A stretch of DNA of 64,000 nucleotides from Stomorhina lunata (lineage: Eukaryota > Arthropoda > Insecta > Diptera > Rhiniidae): assembly GCA_933228675.1 (NCBI GenBank), contig OW121740.1, positions 7,816,442-7,880,441 of the forward strand. Reading direction: 5' to 3'. Position 1 is the first letter of the stretch. Each line of letters starts with the position of its first letter. Shown one piece after another: positions 45,201-57,393 of this stretch. The translations under genes were made by a program, and so were the position numbers. The notes below the pieces were generated by a model. It was not told the DNA's origin, did no database searches, and saw only the letters and a program-made list of their open reading frames with translations.

Positions 45201-48200
45201 ATGGATAGAAATCGCTTATTTATTGTGATATTAGTTGTAGTAGTTATTTATCAAACGGAAGTGATAAATTGTCAAGGTATTTAAAGTAACGATCTTTGTG
45301 GTTTTTAAAAAATTTAACTGTTTTTTGTTACCTTTTTAAGTTTATCCAAATAAATCTGTAATACATTTCACTAAAATTCGTGAATTGTATCCGAATATCT
45401 CACGCGTTGGCGAAGCCCGCAATTGGCGTATGGCCCGTAGTGATAATTTACAAGATCATCCCTGTAAACGTGAATGTGTGGCCAATCAACAAATGACTTG
45501 CTACTATTATATGGTGGTGCATTATGATGAGACCATGGGTCCTGGTTGCTCAAGCTATTTAAATGCAAAAAATCGTTATAAATATCGTGATCGTGAATAT
45601 ATAAACGTCTACAACTTTCAAGGAACTGCAACGAAAGGACCGTCGGCAAATTATGATGACTGCAAATATGCTGATGGTGTAAGAACTGAGATAATGTCAG
45701 TAAATGGTCATTTACCAGGTGAGTAATGATATGTAATCGATGAGATTGCATAAAGAAAATTTTAAATCATTAAAAAAGCAACCAACTGGATATAGACAAA
45801 TCAGTAGCCTATTTTGGGTAGTTTAATTAGAGTACGAAAACATATATATAAAGACTTTATTTTGAAAGTGGAATAAGTTCACATTCCAAAAAAATTAAGT
45901 TAATGATGGGGAAAGGTTCTGCAATTGTGAATCTTACTGTGCGAAAAATAATAAATTTTTAAAAATTTACTTTTTATAGGAAAATTTTCAAGAATTTACT
46001 TTTAATAGGAAATTTTTCAAAAATTTACTTTTTATAGGAAATTTTTCAAAAATTTACTTTTTATAGGAAATTTTTCAAAAATTTACTTTTTATAGGAAAT
46101 TTTTCAAAAATTTACTTTTAATAGGAAATTTTTCAAAAATTCACTTTTTATAGGAAATTTTTTAAAAATTTACTTTTTATAGGAAATTTTTCAAAAATTT
46201 ACTTTTTATAGGAAATTTTTCAAAAATTTACTTTTTATAGGAAATTTTTCAAAAATTTACTTTTTATAGGAAATTTTTCAAAAATTTTTATAGGAAATTT
46301 TTCAAAAATTTTTATAGGAAATTTTTCAAAAATTTACTTTTTATAGGAAATTTTTCAAAAATTTACTTTTTATAGGAAACTTTTCAAAAATTTACTTTTT
46401 ATAGGAAATTTTTCAAAAATTTACTTTTTATAGGAAATTTTTCAAAAATTTGCTTTTTACAGGAAATTTTTAAAAATTTACTTTTTATAGGAAATTTTTC
46501 AAAAAATTTACTTTTAATAGGAAATTTTTCAAAAATTTGCTTTTTATAGGAAATTTTTCAAAAATTTACTTTTTATAGGAAATTTTTCAAAAATTTACTT
46601 TTTATAGGAAATTTTTCAAAAATTTACTTTTTATGTAAAATTTTTCAAAAGTTTACTTTTTATAGGAAATTTTTCAAAAATTCACTTTTTATAGGAAATT
46701 TTTCAAAAATTCACTTTTTATAGCAAAGTTTTCAAAAATTCACTTTTTATAGGAAATTTTTAAAAAATTTACTTTTTATAGACAATTTTTCAAAAAATTA
46801 CTTTTATAAAAAAATTTCTCAAAAATTTACTTTTTATAGGAAATTTTTTAAAAATTTTGCTATGAAAAATATTTGGCAAAATTTTTCGTTTTATATGTTT
46901 TGAAAGTCCCATAAATTTTTTAATTCAAAAGTAAAAATTTTTTCCCATAAATTTTTTAATTCAAAAGTAAAAATTTTTTCATACACAACCAAAAATTTAA
47001 ATTTTATTTGTTTTGAAAACAGTTTAAGTTCCATACATTTTTCATTTCAAAAAATTAATATTTTAAAATGTTTGCTTTGAAAGTGGTATAAGTCCATTCA
47101 ACCCGATAAAAAACGCATTTCCAAATGGTTTTTATAAACTTATTTTTATAAAAGAAGATAATTTGATAGGTTCTGATCAAAACTTTAATATACTAAAATT
47201 GGTAATCTTTTATATCTCAATTTAAAAAAAATGGACTTAATACACTTTCAAAATAAGGATATATGCTGTTAAAAAGTATAGGAGCTTACGAATCATTTGA
47301 TCAACATTCTAAGACTTTCATCGATTTGAAATTAATGAATTAGATGTTTTTTCATTAATTTCAAATCGATGAAAGACATCAATTGTTTCCCTTTCATCAT
47401 GCTTTTTACAATTCATTTCTCTTTAGGTCTCATTATTGAAATCTGTTATGGCGATACCATTGTGGCTGACATTATCAATAGCATGCATGAAACCACTACC
47501 ATTCATTGGCATGGTATGCATCAATCGAATAATCCTCATATGGATGGTGTACCTCATGTTACCCAATATCCAATAGAGCCGGGTCAGGCCTTTCGTTATC
47601 GCTTTGAAGTTGATCATGCTGGAACGCATTGGTGGCACAGTCATACCGATCATCAAAGAGCCTTCGGCTTGGCAGGGGCAATGATTGTACATCAACCGCG
47701 TAAGGATAATGTACATGCTCAACTATACGATTTTGATTATACCGAACATATTTTGATGATACAAGACTGGATGAATGATTTAGATGAAACCGAGCCAAAG
47801 AGCATATTAATTAATGGTATGGGTCGAAATTTGAAGGATAAGTCCAAGCCAATATTATATGCTAGATTTACTGTGGCTCGTGGGGGACGTTATAGATTTA
47901 GGGTAATATTTAATGGTGTTACAAATTGTCCGGTAAGCTTAAGTATTGATCAACACGATTTGTTGGTTATAGCCAGCGACGGCAATGACATAGAACCGGT
48001 AATGGTGCAAAAAATTATGTTTCATGGTGGTGAGCGTTTTGATTTTGTTTTAAACGCCAATCGCCCGGTAGAAAACTATTGGATACGGGTTAAAGGTTAT
48101 TCATTTTGTCAAACAAACAAGTTGCATCAGGAGGCGATTTTACATTATATAGGAGCAAATCGTTTGTCTATGCCGCAAGGAACAACCCCAAGTTATGATT

Positions 48201-48989
48201 ATGAGCCACCGAACGCCGTAGAACTCAATGGCCTAGATATAACAACATCAGCCAGTCGCAAACGTTTTGGTTTTAATGATGTCAAGGCCTTAGTTTTTAA
48301 GGATAAAGCAATTAAAAGTCCTGATATTTCTTTATATACCAGCATGAATGTAGCTTTACGAGGTGGTTCATTTTTCTTTCAAATGGATGATATAACATTT
48401 ACCCTGCCGCGAGTGTCAATGTTACAGACACGTAATTTGGGTATAGGTAAACTATTTTGTAACCGCACTCAACAACTGGGGTTGGGCTTTAATTGTTTGA
48501 AACGACATTGCAAGTGTACAAATGTATTACAAGTGCCGGCTTTTAAACACATTGAACTAGTGATATCGGGAAAATCGAACACTGCACATCCAATACATTT
48601 ACATGGTTATACGTTTCGTGTTGTGGGTATGGGTGTGTTGGGGCAAGATAAAATTGATAAGGTAATTAAATACTAAATGAAATATTTTATAAATATTGTA
48701 AGTTACTCTTAATAATTATACATATTCATTTCAGATAGAAGAAATTGATAGACGCCAACCTCTGCCACGACGCTTGTCTAAGGCACCTCTTAAAGACACC
48801 GTACAAGTGCCGGCCTATGGATATACAATTATACGTTTCTATGCCAACAATCCCGGCTATTGGATACTCCATTGTCATATTTCCACCCACGCGGAAAATG
48901 GAATGGCAGCTGTATTGCGTGTAGGTGAAGATACACAAATGAAAATGTGCCCAGTTAGCAATTGTGGCCTATGCAATTCAGTTTCTTAA
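45201..48989 (+). CDS. Secreted multicopper oxidase (laccase-like), four exons
   Basis: Exons 45201-45276, 45341-45718, 47427-48661 and 48735-48989 (1,944 nt) encode 647 residues. The start ATG begins a signal peptide (MDRNRLFIVILVVVVIYQ, cleavage near NCQG). A Cys-rich segment typical of insect laccases follows (HPCKRECVANQQMTCYYY). All four copper-binding motifs are intact: HWHGMHQ (178-184), HWWHSH (219-224), HPIHLHG (539-545) and HCHISTHAENGM (609-620), with Met at the axial type-1 position. It should therefore oxidise a substrate (phenol, ascorbate or Fe2+) with O2 outside the cell. It is an insect multicopper oxidase of the MCO1/MCO3/MCO4 sort and not the cuticle laccase-2; MCO3 is my guess from recalled position. 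Intron 2 holds a 1.4-kb repeat-bearing element and a perfect hairpin. The e(y)2-like gene converges, with stop codons 82 bp apart. Confidence 0.93.
45855..47258. mobile_element. TIR element with 29-bp array in intron 2 of the multicopper oxidase
   Basis: The left end CTTTATTTTGAAAGTGGAAT (45855) is inverted at the right end, whose reverse complement is CCTTATTTTGAAAGTGTATT (ending 47258), 17 of 20 matching. Internal copies of the same word occur (TTTTGAAAGTGGTATAAGTC near 47079). The core is a 29-bp tandem array (45960-46860). The segment 46860-47100 is homologous, inverted, to 58740-58870, showing a dispersed family. No transposase. A target duplication is not clear, although ATATAT occurs near both ends. 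Confidence 0.6.
45960..46860. repeat. AT-rich tandem array, 29-bp unit (array 9)
   Basis: About 30 copies of a 29-bp unit (AAATTTTTCAAAAATTTA, CTTTTTATAGG), nearly homogeneous in the middle, with two shortened units at about 46280-46320. Same unit as array 11 (58870-59525) in the opposite orientation. Confidence 0.9.
47315..47375. repeat. Perfect 25-bp hairpin upstream of oxidase exon 3
   Basis: 47315-47339 (CTTTCATCGATTTGAAATTA, continuing ATGAA) is exactly reverse-complementary to 47351-47375, with an 11-base loop. It lies between the intron-2 element and the exon-3 acceptor at 47426. In RNA it would form a very stable stem about 50 nt before the splice acceptor. It could be a tiny foldback relic or a splicing-relevant structure; sequence alone does not decide. 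Confidence 0.85.
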
Positions 48990-49071
48990 ATACATTTATT
49001 ATAGAGAATAGTTTAATTTAAAATTATAATTCCGTTTACCAGATATTAAAATATACATAATACAAAGTGTG

Positions 49072-49421
49072 CTACAAGTCTATGCCCTCTTGGGCCGCTA
49101 AAATAGCTTTAATTTTCATGAGTAATTCTTTTTTAACAGCATCTGGTACTATGGCTCGGGCCTTGGGTGTTATTTCAGTAATAAGTTGTTCAACTTTAAT
49201 GTTGTTTCCCTTTTCTTTGATAATGCTGCGACACATGAGACGCACTTCATCACGCCAACCGCATTCGGCCAAACGATTGCAAAGCAGATCTTTTAGCCTG
49301 TTTCAATAAAAACAATAATGTAAATTAGTGAGGAGTTTTAGACAAGGCTAACACTTTCGACTTACTTGGATCTATCACCACTTAAAATCGTCATTTGATC
49401 TACGGTTTTGGTTAAAGTCAT
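49072..49421 (-). CDS. e(y)2: ENY2-family protein (enhancer of yellow 2)
   Basis: Two exons on the minus strand: 49421-49366 and 49297-49072, with a 68-bp intron (donor AA|GTAAGT, acceptor AACAG|G). They encode 93 residues. The protein has the whole compact ENY2 helical fold, with the diagnostic blocks GDRSKLKDLLCNRL, ECGWRDEVRLMCR and VEQLITEITPKARA, then VPDAVKKELLMKI. ENY2 is the small shared subunit of the SAGA deubiquitinase module and the TREX-2 mRNA export complex, acting in the nucleus. It ends ILAAQEGIDL and lacks the acidic C-terminal tail usual in the fly X-linked e(y)2, so it may be the paralogue e(y)2b. Its 3' end converges on the multicopper oxidase. Its 5' end faces the alpha-tubulin gene 1.4 kb away. 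Confidence 0.9.
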
Positions 49422-49424
49422 TTT

Positions 49425-50785
49425 AATTTGTAATGTGCTTATGTTGCTCTGACTATTGTGTAATTTAATATACCGTTAATAATTAAAATCTAGACATTTA
49501 TACAGGTTTTTCGTCACAACTTTTCTTTAATTTTTGTTTGTTTATATTCAATGAACTGCATTATCAATTTTATAGCAGAATTGTACAGAGTTGTATGTAA
49601 AAAACAGTAAAGCATTGCCATATATTATATTTTAGTCATTGTAATAGTACTGCCAGCCTTTATACATATATATTTTTTAATATATCGTATCATTCGCAAA
49701 TGTGTCCTCTTTTTTACAAAATGGGATTTTAATACAATACTACACGAAATATGTACATATTTTACAAAAAAAAGTCATTATGTAGGTTAAAGTTGTTGTA
49801 ATTTTGTGGTTTGCAAAAGTCCACAAAACTAAAAAATATATGAAAAACTCATACTAAATCTATGAAATATTATTTTTTTAGTTGGATGTGTATAGATGGC
49901 CTTTTTGGCTTAGTTACAATTTAAATACAAAAATTAATATAAGTTTTTTTTTCACTAGAACTGTTATATTTTTAGTAGCGTCTTAGATAATGCAGTGTAC
50001 CAAAATATGTTTAATTTTAAAATTTTATTTCATCGATAAATATTCTATGAAACAATATATGTTAATACCGAAAATTTCTAAAAACTTTTAATATCGAGTA
50101 TTGGTCTTGTATCTTGAGATAACGCAGTGTTCAAAAATTTTTATAATTTTTGTTTTATGTCACTTAACTTTTCTTTGGATTATTTTACTCAAGACGAGTT
50201 TTGAAATAGATAAATAGTATAATAGATAGTTGAAGTTTTCAATTTATTAAATTAATATGAAATAATATTAATAAAAAAACAAAATTATACGCTAACTTTT
50301 AATTTGCCAGTACTTTATTATCAATCTTACCCGCAAGGTGAACTGATTTGTTTAAATAAAATAATGGATGGATAAAAATTTCTCGTAAAACTTACTAATT
50401 TCGACAGTATATGATTATTGAAAATTCATTTCAAAAAATACAATTGACTCAGAATAACACTTGATATACAATGTTTTTCTTCAATATGAAAATAATTAAA
50501 AAAAATTGTAAACTCATTTATACAAAATATTTGTATATAACATTACCTTTAATAAGCAAAAAAAAACAACTATAATAATAAATAAAATTAAAAAAAGTAC
50601 AATTTTAAAGTACTGTCTTATCTGCCTCTTATCAACACAGTGTAGCAAACATTTAAAATACCGAACAGTGCTACCAGTTTTCGTCTCTATGTGTTAACTA
50701 AACACAGCTAGGCAGTGCGGACAACATTAAAACACAAAATCGATGAAACGAAGTAGGCGTCGTCTATCGTGTTTGTTGACTGGCG
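49425..50785. other. Intergenic between divergent e(y)2-like and alpha-tubulin genes
   Basis: AT-rich spacer between head-to-head genes. The last ~130 bp before the TATA box is GC-richer (for example GTAGGCGTCGTCTATCGTG) and is the likely proximal promoter of the tubulin. A word CAGTGCTACCAG (about 50667) is the reverse complement of a YGGT.RCACTG-like element resembling fly core-promoter motif 1. No other feature is supportable. Confidence 0.5.
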
Positions 50786-50832
50786 TATAAATACGAGCGT
50801 GACCCGAAAATCTGAATCATTCGATATCAGTT
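50786..50832 (+). promoter_or_regulatory. Alpha-tubulin core promoter: TATA box and initiator
   Basis: TATAAATA lies at 50786-50793. TCATTC at 50817-50822 matches the fly initiator TCAKTY with its A 33 bp downstream of the TATA start. A second perfect initiator word, TCAGTT, follows at 50827-50832 but its spacing (43 bp) is less usual. The 5' UTR would be about 109 nt. Confidence 0.75.
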
Positions 50833-50927
50833 TGGTAAGCTTCATAGCCGGCTGCTCCGAACTTAACGTCAGAACTTGCAAATTTTATTCTTCTTGTGTG
50901 TGTAAAAAAGAAAACTAATTAATCAAA

Positions 50928-52751
<1,824 letters not shown>

Positions 52752-52974
52752 GCAAACAATTCCCAAGCCCATCCAAAAAGACAAAGAAGAAGCGTGTATT
52801 GAAAAAATCTCGACCTCTTTAGCTGAACCACAACTAAACTTTCAATATACAAAACTACATACCCCTTGTAAATTTTTTATTATTTTCAAATTTTAAAAAT
52901 GAAAAGAACGAAAAAAAACATTAAAAAATGCACATTGAAAAAAACTCGAAAAAGGCTATACTAAAAAAATACAA

Positions 52975-52980
52975 AATAAA
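52975..52980 (+). promoter_or_regulatory. Poly(A) signal of the alpha-tubulin gene
   Basis: AATAAA 224 bp after the tubulin stop. Nothing else of this kind lies earlier in the 3' UTR, so it is the probable cleavage signal. Confidence 0.6.
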
Positions 52981-52984
52981 ATGA

Positions 52985-53905
52985 ATGGCTTAAGCTGCAT
53001 TGAATGAAAAAATTCCAAAAGATAAATTTATTTGTTTCAATTAAAAAACACAATAGGGAAATTGATTTTCTCCACTTGAAGTTAAAAATAGTAGAAAAGA
53101 AAGGGAAATATGGTGATGGGGGCAATTTAAAAATAAAGTAGAGGCATTTGGAAATGTATTTTTTGAAGTGCCTGGCTAAAGTTTAATGAACTTTTAGCAT
53201 TTTTTGAGAGGAAACTATAAAAATACTTGATGCATAAAATGCACTTGTTTGGCTTCTTTTTTTTATTGTAGGTAAAGGCGGAAAAAATGCCTGATGGTTT
53301 TATTAATAGACAGACCACTTTAAAATCTACCTAATAAAAAATTGTTTTTTTTTTAAGAAATTTGATAGTAAAAGAAGAGCTACTATTACTTCCGTAGTAC
53401 CCAGACTTCTTTAGACATGACTCATTCACAAATGAGTCGTCATGGTTATTTATGATTTAATTTTTTTTCTTCCCTCCTGCCAAGTACAGTTTATTTCTAT
53501 ACATTCTATTTTTTTATGGCATATTTGTTTTCTACTTTTTTTATGATGACTGAGCTGCTAAGTCAGCAGCTGTCTTTAATACGGATTGTGGCTGTGGTGG
53601 TGGTCTTGATAGCTAAGAGTTTTATATGGTTGTTTTTGTTAACTATTTTTGTATGGAATTATTTTTGTAACTCGCGCACACATATTGTTGCCTTATATGG
53701 TCATGTCAATGAATGTATCTACGATGATGATTTCATTTTTTTACACAAAGTTACTGTTTAAAGTTAATAGAATTTGAGTGAAATCTTTGCGGTCTAAAAA
53801 AAAAAGACCTAGAAAGATTTGGAATTCTGATTTATCATTTTTAAAGTGATGTAATGTTTTAAATGCATTAAACTGTAGGAGGCCATTAGGTGCTTTTTGG
53901 AAGAT
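52985..53905. other. Non-coding downstream of alpha-tubulin
   Basis: AT-rich; the frame at 53516-53761 has no recognisable motif and is rejected. No element seen. Confidence 0.45.
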
Positions 53906-53909
53906 AAAC

Positions 53910-54235
53910 TCTCTGACTACAAAGTCCGTATCACTTGGTTCTTGAAAATGGTCCCCTTGTGTTACCTACAAAAGATAGAAAAGAAGATTTTTTCGGCTAC
54001 CAATTTAACAAAGCCAGCTAGATGATATCATCTTTTCCTCCTTTACAGTAGTCATTGCTCTGAATATATGATCTAAATATGGATATTGTAAAGTAGTTTT
54101 TCATTGCTTTTAACCTTATTTGAATAATTCTATATCCCTGATATGCCTATTTAATATGGAGTCTTCCCATTACTTCGACCATTGAGTCCAATTTTTTTTA
54201 GTAAACCCATATAAACTACTCACTCTCGGTAAAAC
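53910..54235 (-). mobile_element. Diverged LINE 3' fragment, partner of 54660-55440
   Basis: Order and spacing of words parallel the better-preserved fragment: GTCCGTATCACTTGG here against GTCCGCGTCACTTGG there (54700), ATGGTCCCCTTGTG against GAGGTCCCTTTGTA, and TTCGACCATTGAGTCC against TTTGACGATTAAGTCT. No reading frame survives. It is an older copy of the same LINE 3' end. Confidence 0.5.
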
Positions 54236-54659
54236 ATTTTGTCCACTTAGTAAATATCTTTCTGTGATCAATGCGTTTTAAGTTGTTTATTGTTCCTCTT
54301 GAATTTGTACATTTGATCTACTTTGGATACTATACCAAAGCAAAGTCTATTTGTGTACAATGTAGATTATGTAAATTATCGACCAGGACTTTGATATCAA
54401 TAGGGAGTGCCTTATTTTTAGGAGCCATATAAGTGTATTAAAAAAATTTTATTTTGCGAGTCAAATTTTAAAAAAGTATCAAGCTATATCGAGACTATTT
54501 CCTAATTATAGGTATACTGAAGTTTTTTTCCAGGATAGTATAGGTTAAACATGTAAACATTTTGGGAATGAATGTAAATTTTTAGCTATGGCCTGTATAT
54601 CCATCTGTTGAAAGGAGCTAGACCAAGAATACTCATTTCTAGAAAAAGTTTGGTATTAA

Positions 54660-55440
54660 GATTGGGCTAGGTTAGGTTAGGCAGGATGCAGACCGTAAGG
54701 TCCGCGTCACTTGGGTCCAAGATGAGGTCCCTTTGTAATTCCTGCAAGGGAGAGAGAAGAGTGAAATTTGGGAATCCCAGATAAAGGGGCCTAATAATTA
54801 TAAGCAAGGGCTGGGCAGTGACAGAGGACGTTGTGGCAAGATCTGCAGTAGTCTGCTTTGACGATTAAGTCTTCTAGCATGTAAACCTATTAAACAGTGT
54901 CCTGTGGGTACTGAGATAAGGGTGCTAAGTTTATGGCGCTAAAAGCTGACCAAGATTGCAGAACACTTACTGTCGTAAGTTGGCCATGTAAGTCTAGAGA
55001 TCGAATAGTTTGTTTCTGTTGACCAGTTGGTCTGAGCGGACCTAAAAACAAACGGCTTGATGAGCAGTTTGCATGCTGATAGCGGTATACCTATGAATTA
55101 GTCAATGTTCTCCTGATCAAGGACAGCATCACTTTTTGCTAGATTATCCGCAGTGATATTGCCTGGTACATTACTATGACTGCGTACCCAGAAAAGTTTA
55201 ATGTTGGAATGTCTCGCCATCTCATTTAGGGATGCCCGGCATTCAAGGATAAGAACGGATGTCGTGTAGACCGATGATAAAGAATGAATGGCGGCAAGAC
55301 TATGCGTACATAAACGAATATCGTTAAAGTATATTCGGTGGTACGTAAGCAACTTGCTCGCCCTAGAAATAGCTAAGATTTCAGCTTGAAGAACACTGCA
55401 TTGTTTTGGGAGCTTGAATTTTTTCTTTTGTCCCAAAAAA
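54660..55440 (-). mobile_element. Jockey/I-like LINE 3' end with RNase H domain
   Basis: On the minus strand a frame of about 112 codons (55436-55098) is open and reads CSVLQAEILAISRASKLL, then LECRASLNEMARHSNIKLFW and VRSHSNVPGN.TADNLAKS. That is the RNase H domain found at the C-terminal side of ORF2 in I/R1/Jockey-related LINEs. Further downstream on that strand a GHCLIGLHARRLN-like segment and a C..C..H..C-type HVLCHCPAL block follow in broken frames. The reverse transcriptase and everything 5' are missing, so it is a truncated dead copy. Confidence 0.75.
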
Positions 55441-55520
55441 TGGGCTAAATCGGTTCACATTTGACCATAGCTCCCATATAAACAACTTAAGGAAACTGTT
55501 TAAAATCCAAAAAGAATAGG
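55441..55520. repeat. Fragment of the dispersed repeat seen at 37800-38605
   Basis: AAATCGGTTCACATTTGACC and ATAGCTCCCATATAAAC match the word order near 38240-38275 of the larger repeat. Directly abuts the LINE fragment. Confidence 0.55.
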
Positions 55521-55689
55521 GGATTTCTGTCTGTTGGTGAGCCAGTTTAAAGTATAATAGTTTCGAAATGAAACCACATTCTTTTTTTTTTAAATGGAAT
55601 TAAAATTGTATGTTTTTCTTTATTTATTGAATATTTAAATAATTTATTCAATTGTCTAGTGTTTTTTGTTGAAACCAAAGAAAGCGTTG

Positions 55690-55800
55690 AAACAATAATA
55701 GAGTTACTGACATAAACTAACAACATAGACTGAGGACGCAACTGTCAAGTACATTTAAGAGACGTCATGGTACATTTTAGAGGCGCCATATTGTAATAAG
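55690..55800. repeat. Dispersed repeat, inverted partner of 21740-21930
   Basis: AACTGTCAAGTACATTTAAG, AGACGTCATGGTACATTTTA and GAGGCGCCATATTG correspond, in reverse complement, to the repeat at 21840-21925. Confidence 0.5.
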
Positions 55801-56199
55801 TATTACTGTATTGGTAAAATTATGTTTAAGTGGTATTAGTGCATACTAAAATATCCACCACATACTAAAGCAGAGTTGCTTGGTATTGTTGATTTTTAAA
55901 TTTTTATTTTTGAATTTGCACTAGAAATGCAACACTGGTTTGAATGATTTTTAATTCCCCACAAGAAAAAGAAACTCAACAATAAAATGTCAATAAATTA
56001 TTTGTTTATAAAATAAACCAGGGACCGAAAATAATAATTATTCTTGAATTTTCAAAGAAAAAAAGCAATCATATGGAAATATCGCAGAACTAATTTAAAA
56101 AAAAACATCATTTTGCATGTTTTCCACTATATTTTCAGAAAATGACATGCTTTTTAAATTTTTGATTTTTATTATTTTTCTCAAAAATAATTTTTATTT

Positions 56200-56440
56200 T
56201 ACGATTTTTATTTTTTTTGTCAAATATATTTGTCAAATTCTGACAAATATTTTTTTTGGCAAAAATATTTGTCAAAAATTGATTTTTATTTTATTTGTCA
56301 AAAATATTTGTCAAGGTCTGACAAATATTTTTTTTGGCAAAAATATTTGTCAAGATCTGATTTTTATTTATTTTAAACAGAAATAATTGTTATTCTGATT
56401 TAAATTTTTTTTTGTCAAAAATATTTGTCAAATAAAAAAC
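56200..56440. repeat. Short array of GTCAAAAATATTTGTCAA units
   Basis: Two to three copies of a ~85-bp unit that contains GGCAAAAATATTTGTCAA, TCTGACAAATATTTTTTTTG and TTGATTTTTATT. The unit is internally inverted (TTTGTCA ... TGACAAA). No coding capacity. Confidence 0.65.
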
Positions 56441-56464
56441 GCAAAAATGAAAAAATCAATACAG

Positions 56465-57299
56465 AATTTAAATATTTCCCATAATAATGGTAAATTTTAA
56501 AAATTTTCAATAAAAATGAAAATTTTGAAAATTTCCCATAAAAACGTAGTATTTGAAATTTTCCCATAAAAATGGGAAATTTTAAAAATTTCTTGTAAAA
56601 AGGGGAAATTTTGAATATTCCTTTTTAAAATGTGAAATTTTGAAAATTTCCTATATAAATGGGAAATTATAAAAATTTTCTGTAAAAATGGGAAATTTTG
56701 AAAATTTCACCTAAAAAAGGGAAATTTTGAAAATTTCCCATTAAAAAGGGAAATTTTGAAAATTACCCATAAAAAAGGGAAATTTTGAAAATTTCCCATA
56801 AAAAAGGGAAATTTTGAAAATTTCTCATAAAAAAGTCATATTTTGAAAATTTCCCATAAAAAAGGGACATTTTTAAAATTTCCCATAAAAAAGGGAAATT
56901 TTGAAAATTTCCCATAAAAAAGGGAAATTTTGAAAATTTTCCATAAAAATGGGAAATTTTCAAAATTATCCATAAAAAAGGGAAATTTTGAAATTTTCCC
57001 ATAAAAAAGGGAAATTTTGAAAATTTCCCGTTATTAGGTGAAATTTTCAAAATTTTCCATTTTTATGGGAAATTTTCAAAATTTCCCTTTTTTATGGGAA
57101 TTTATCAAAATTTCCCTTTTTTATGGGAATTTATCAAAATTTCCCTTTTTTATGGGAAATTTTCAAAATTTCCCTTTTTTATGGGAAATTTTCAAAATTT
57201 CCCTTTTTTAGGTGAAATTTTCAAAATTTCCCATTTTTACAGAAAATTTTTATAATATCCCATTTATATAGGAAATTTTAAAAATTTCACATTTTAAAA
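56465..57299. repeat. Array 10: ~29-bp near-palindromic units, inverted about 57035
   Basis: Left of about 57035 the units read GGGAAATTTTGAAAATTTCC plus CATAAAAAA. Right of it they read GAAATTTTCAAAATTTCCC plus TTTTTTATGG, the reverse complement. Each unit is itself nearly palindromic. Thus the whole block is a large imperfect palindrome made of small palindromes. It directly abuts half of a MITE at 57300. Confidence 0.85.
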
Positions 57300-57393
57300 A
57301 GGAAATTTGGGGGAAATAACCAAAAATTAGCTAAAAAATGTGTCTGAAATCGATCGATTTGAAAACGAAAAATGTCCATCACATACCTGAATA
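57300..57393. mobile_element. Right half of the 20510-type MITE
   Basis: GGGGGAAATAACCAAAAATT, then CTGAAATCGATCGATTTGAA, AACGA and CATCACATACCTG match the right arm of the element at 20510-20743 nearly base for base. Its left arm is not visible; the tandem array lies where the loop and left arm should be. Confidence 0.72.

Noticed and set aside
45371..45751. 126-codon minus-strand frame opposite oxidase exon 2
   Set aside because: Shadow of the spliced, motif-bearing plus-strand exon.
47369..47426. Use of the ATG at 47369 as an oxidase start
   Set aside because: It lies inside the hairpin in intron 2. The splice from 45718 to 47427 restores the laccase frame and supplies a signal peptide.
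53516..53761. Hydrophobic 81-codon frame resembling a small membrane protein
   Set aside because: T-rich DNA yields hydrophobic residues automatically; no signal, promoter or conserved pattern visible.
54661..54682. TTAGG-like insect telomere repeat (TAGGTTAGGTTAGG)
   Set aside because: Only two to three units, at a LINE 3' end; flies of this group do not use TTAGG telomeres.
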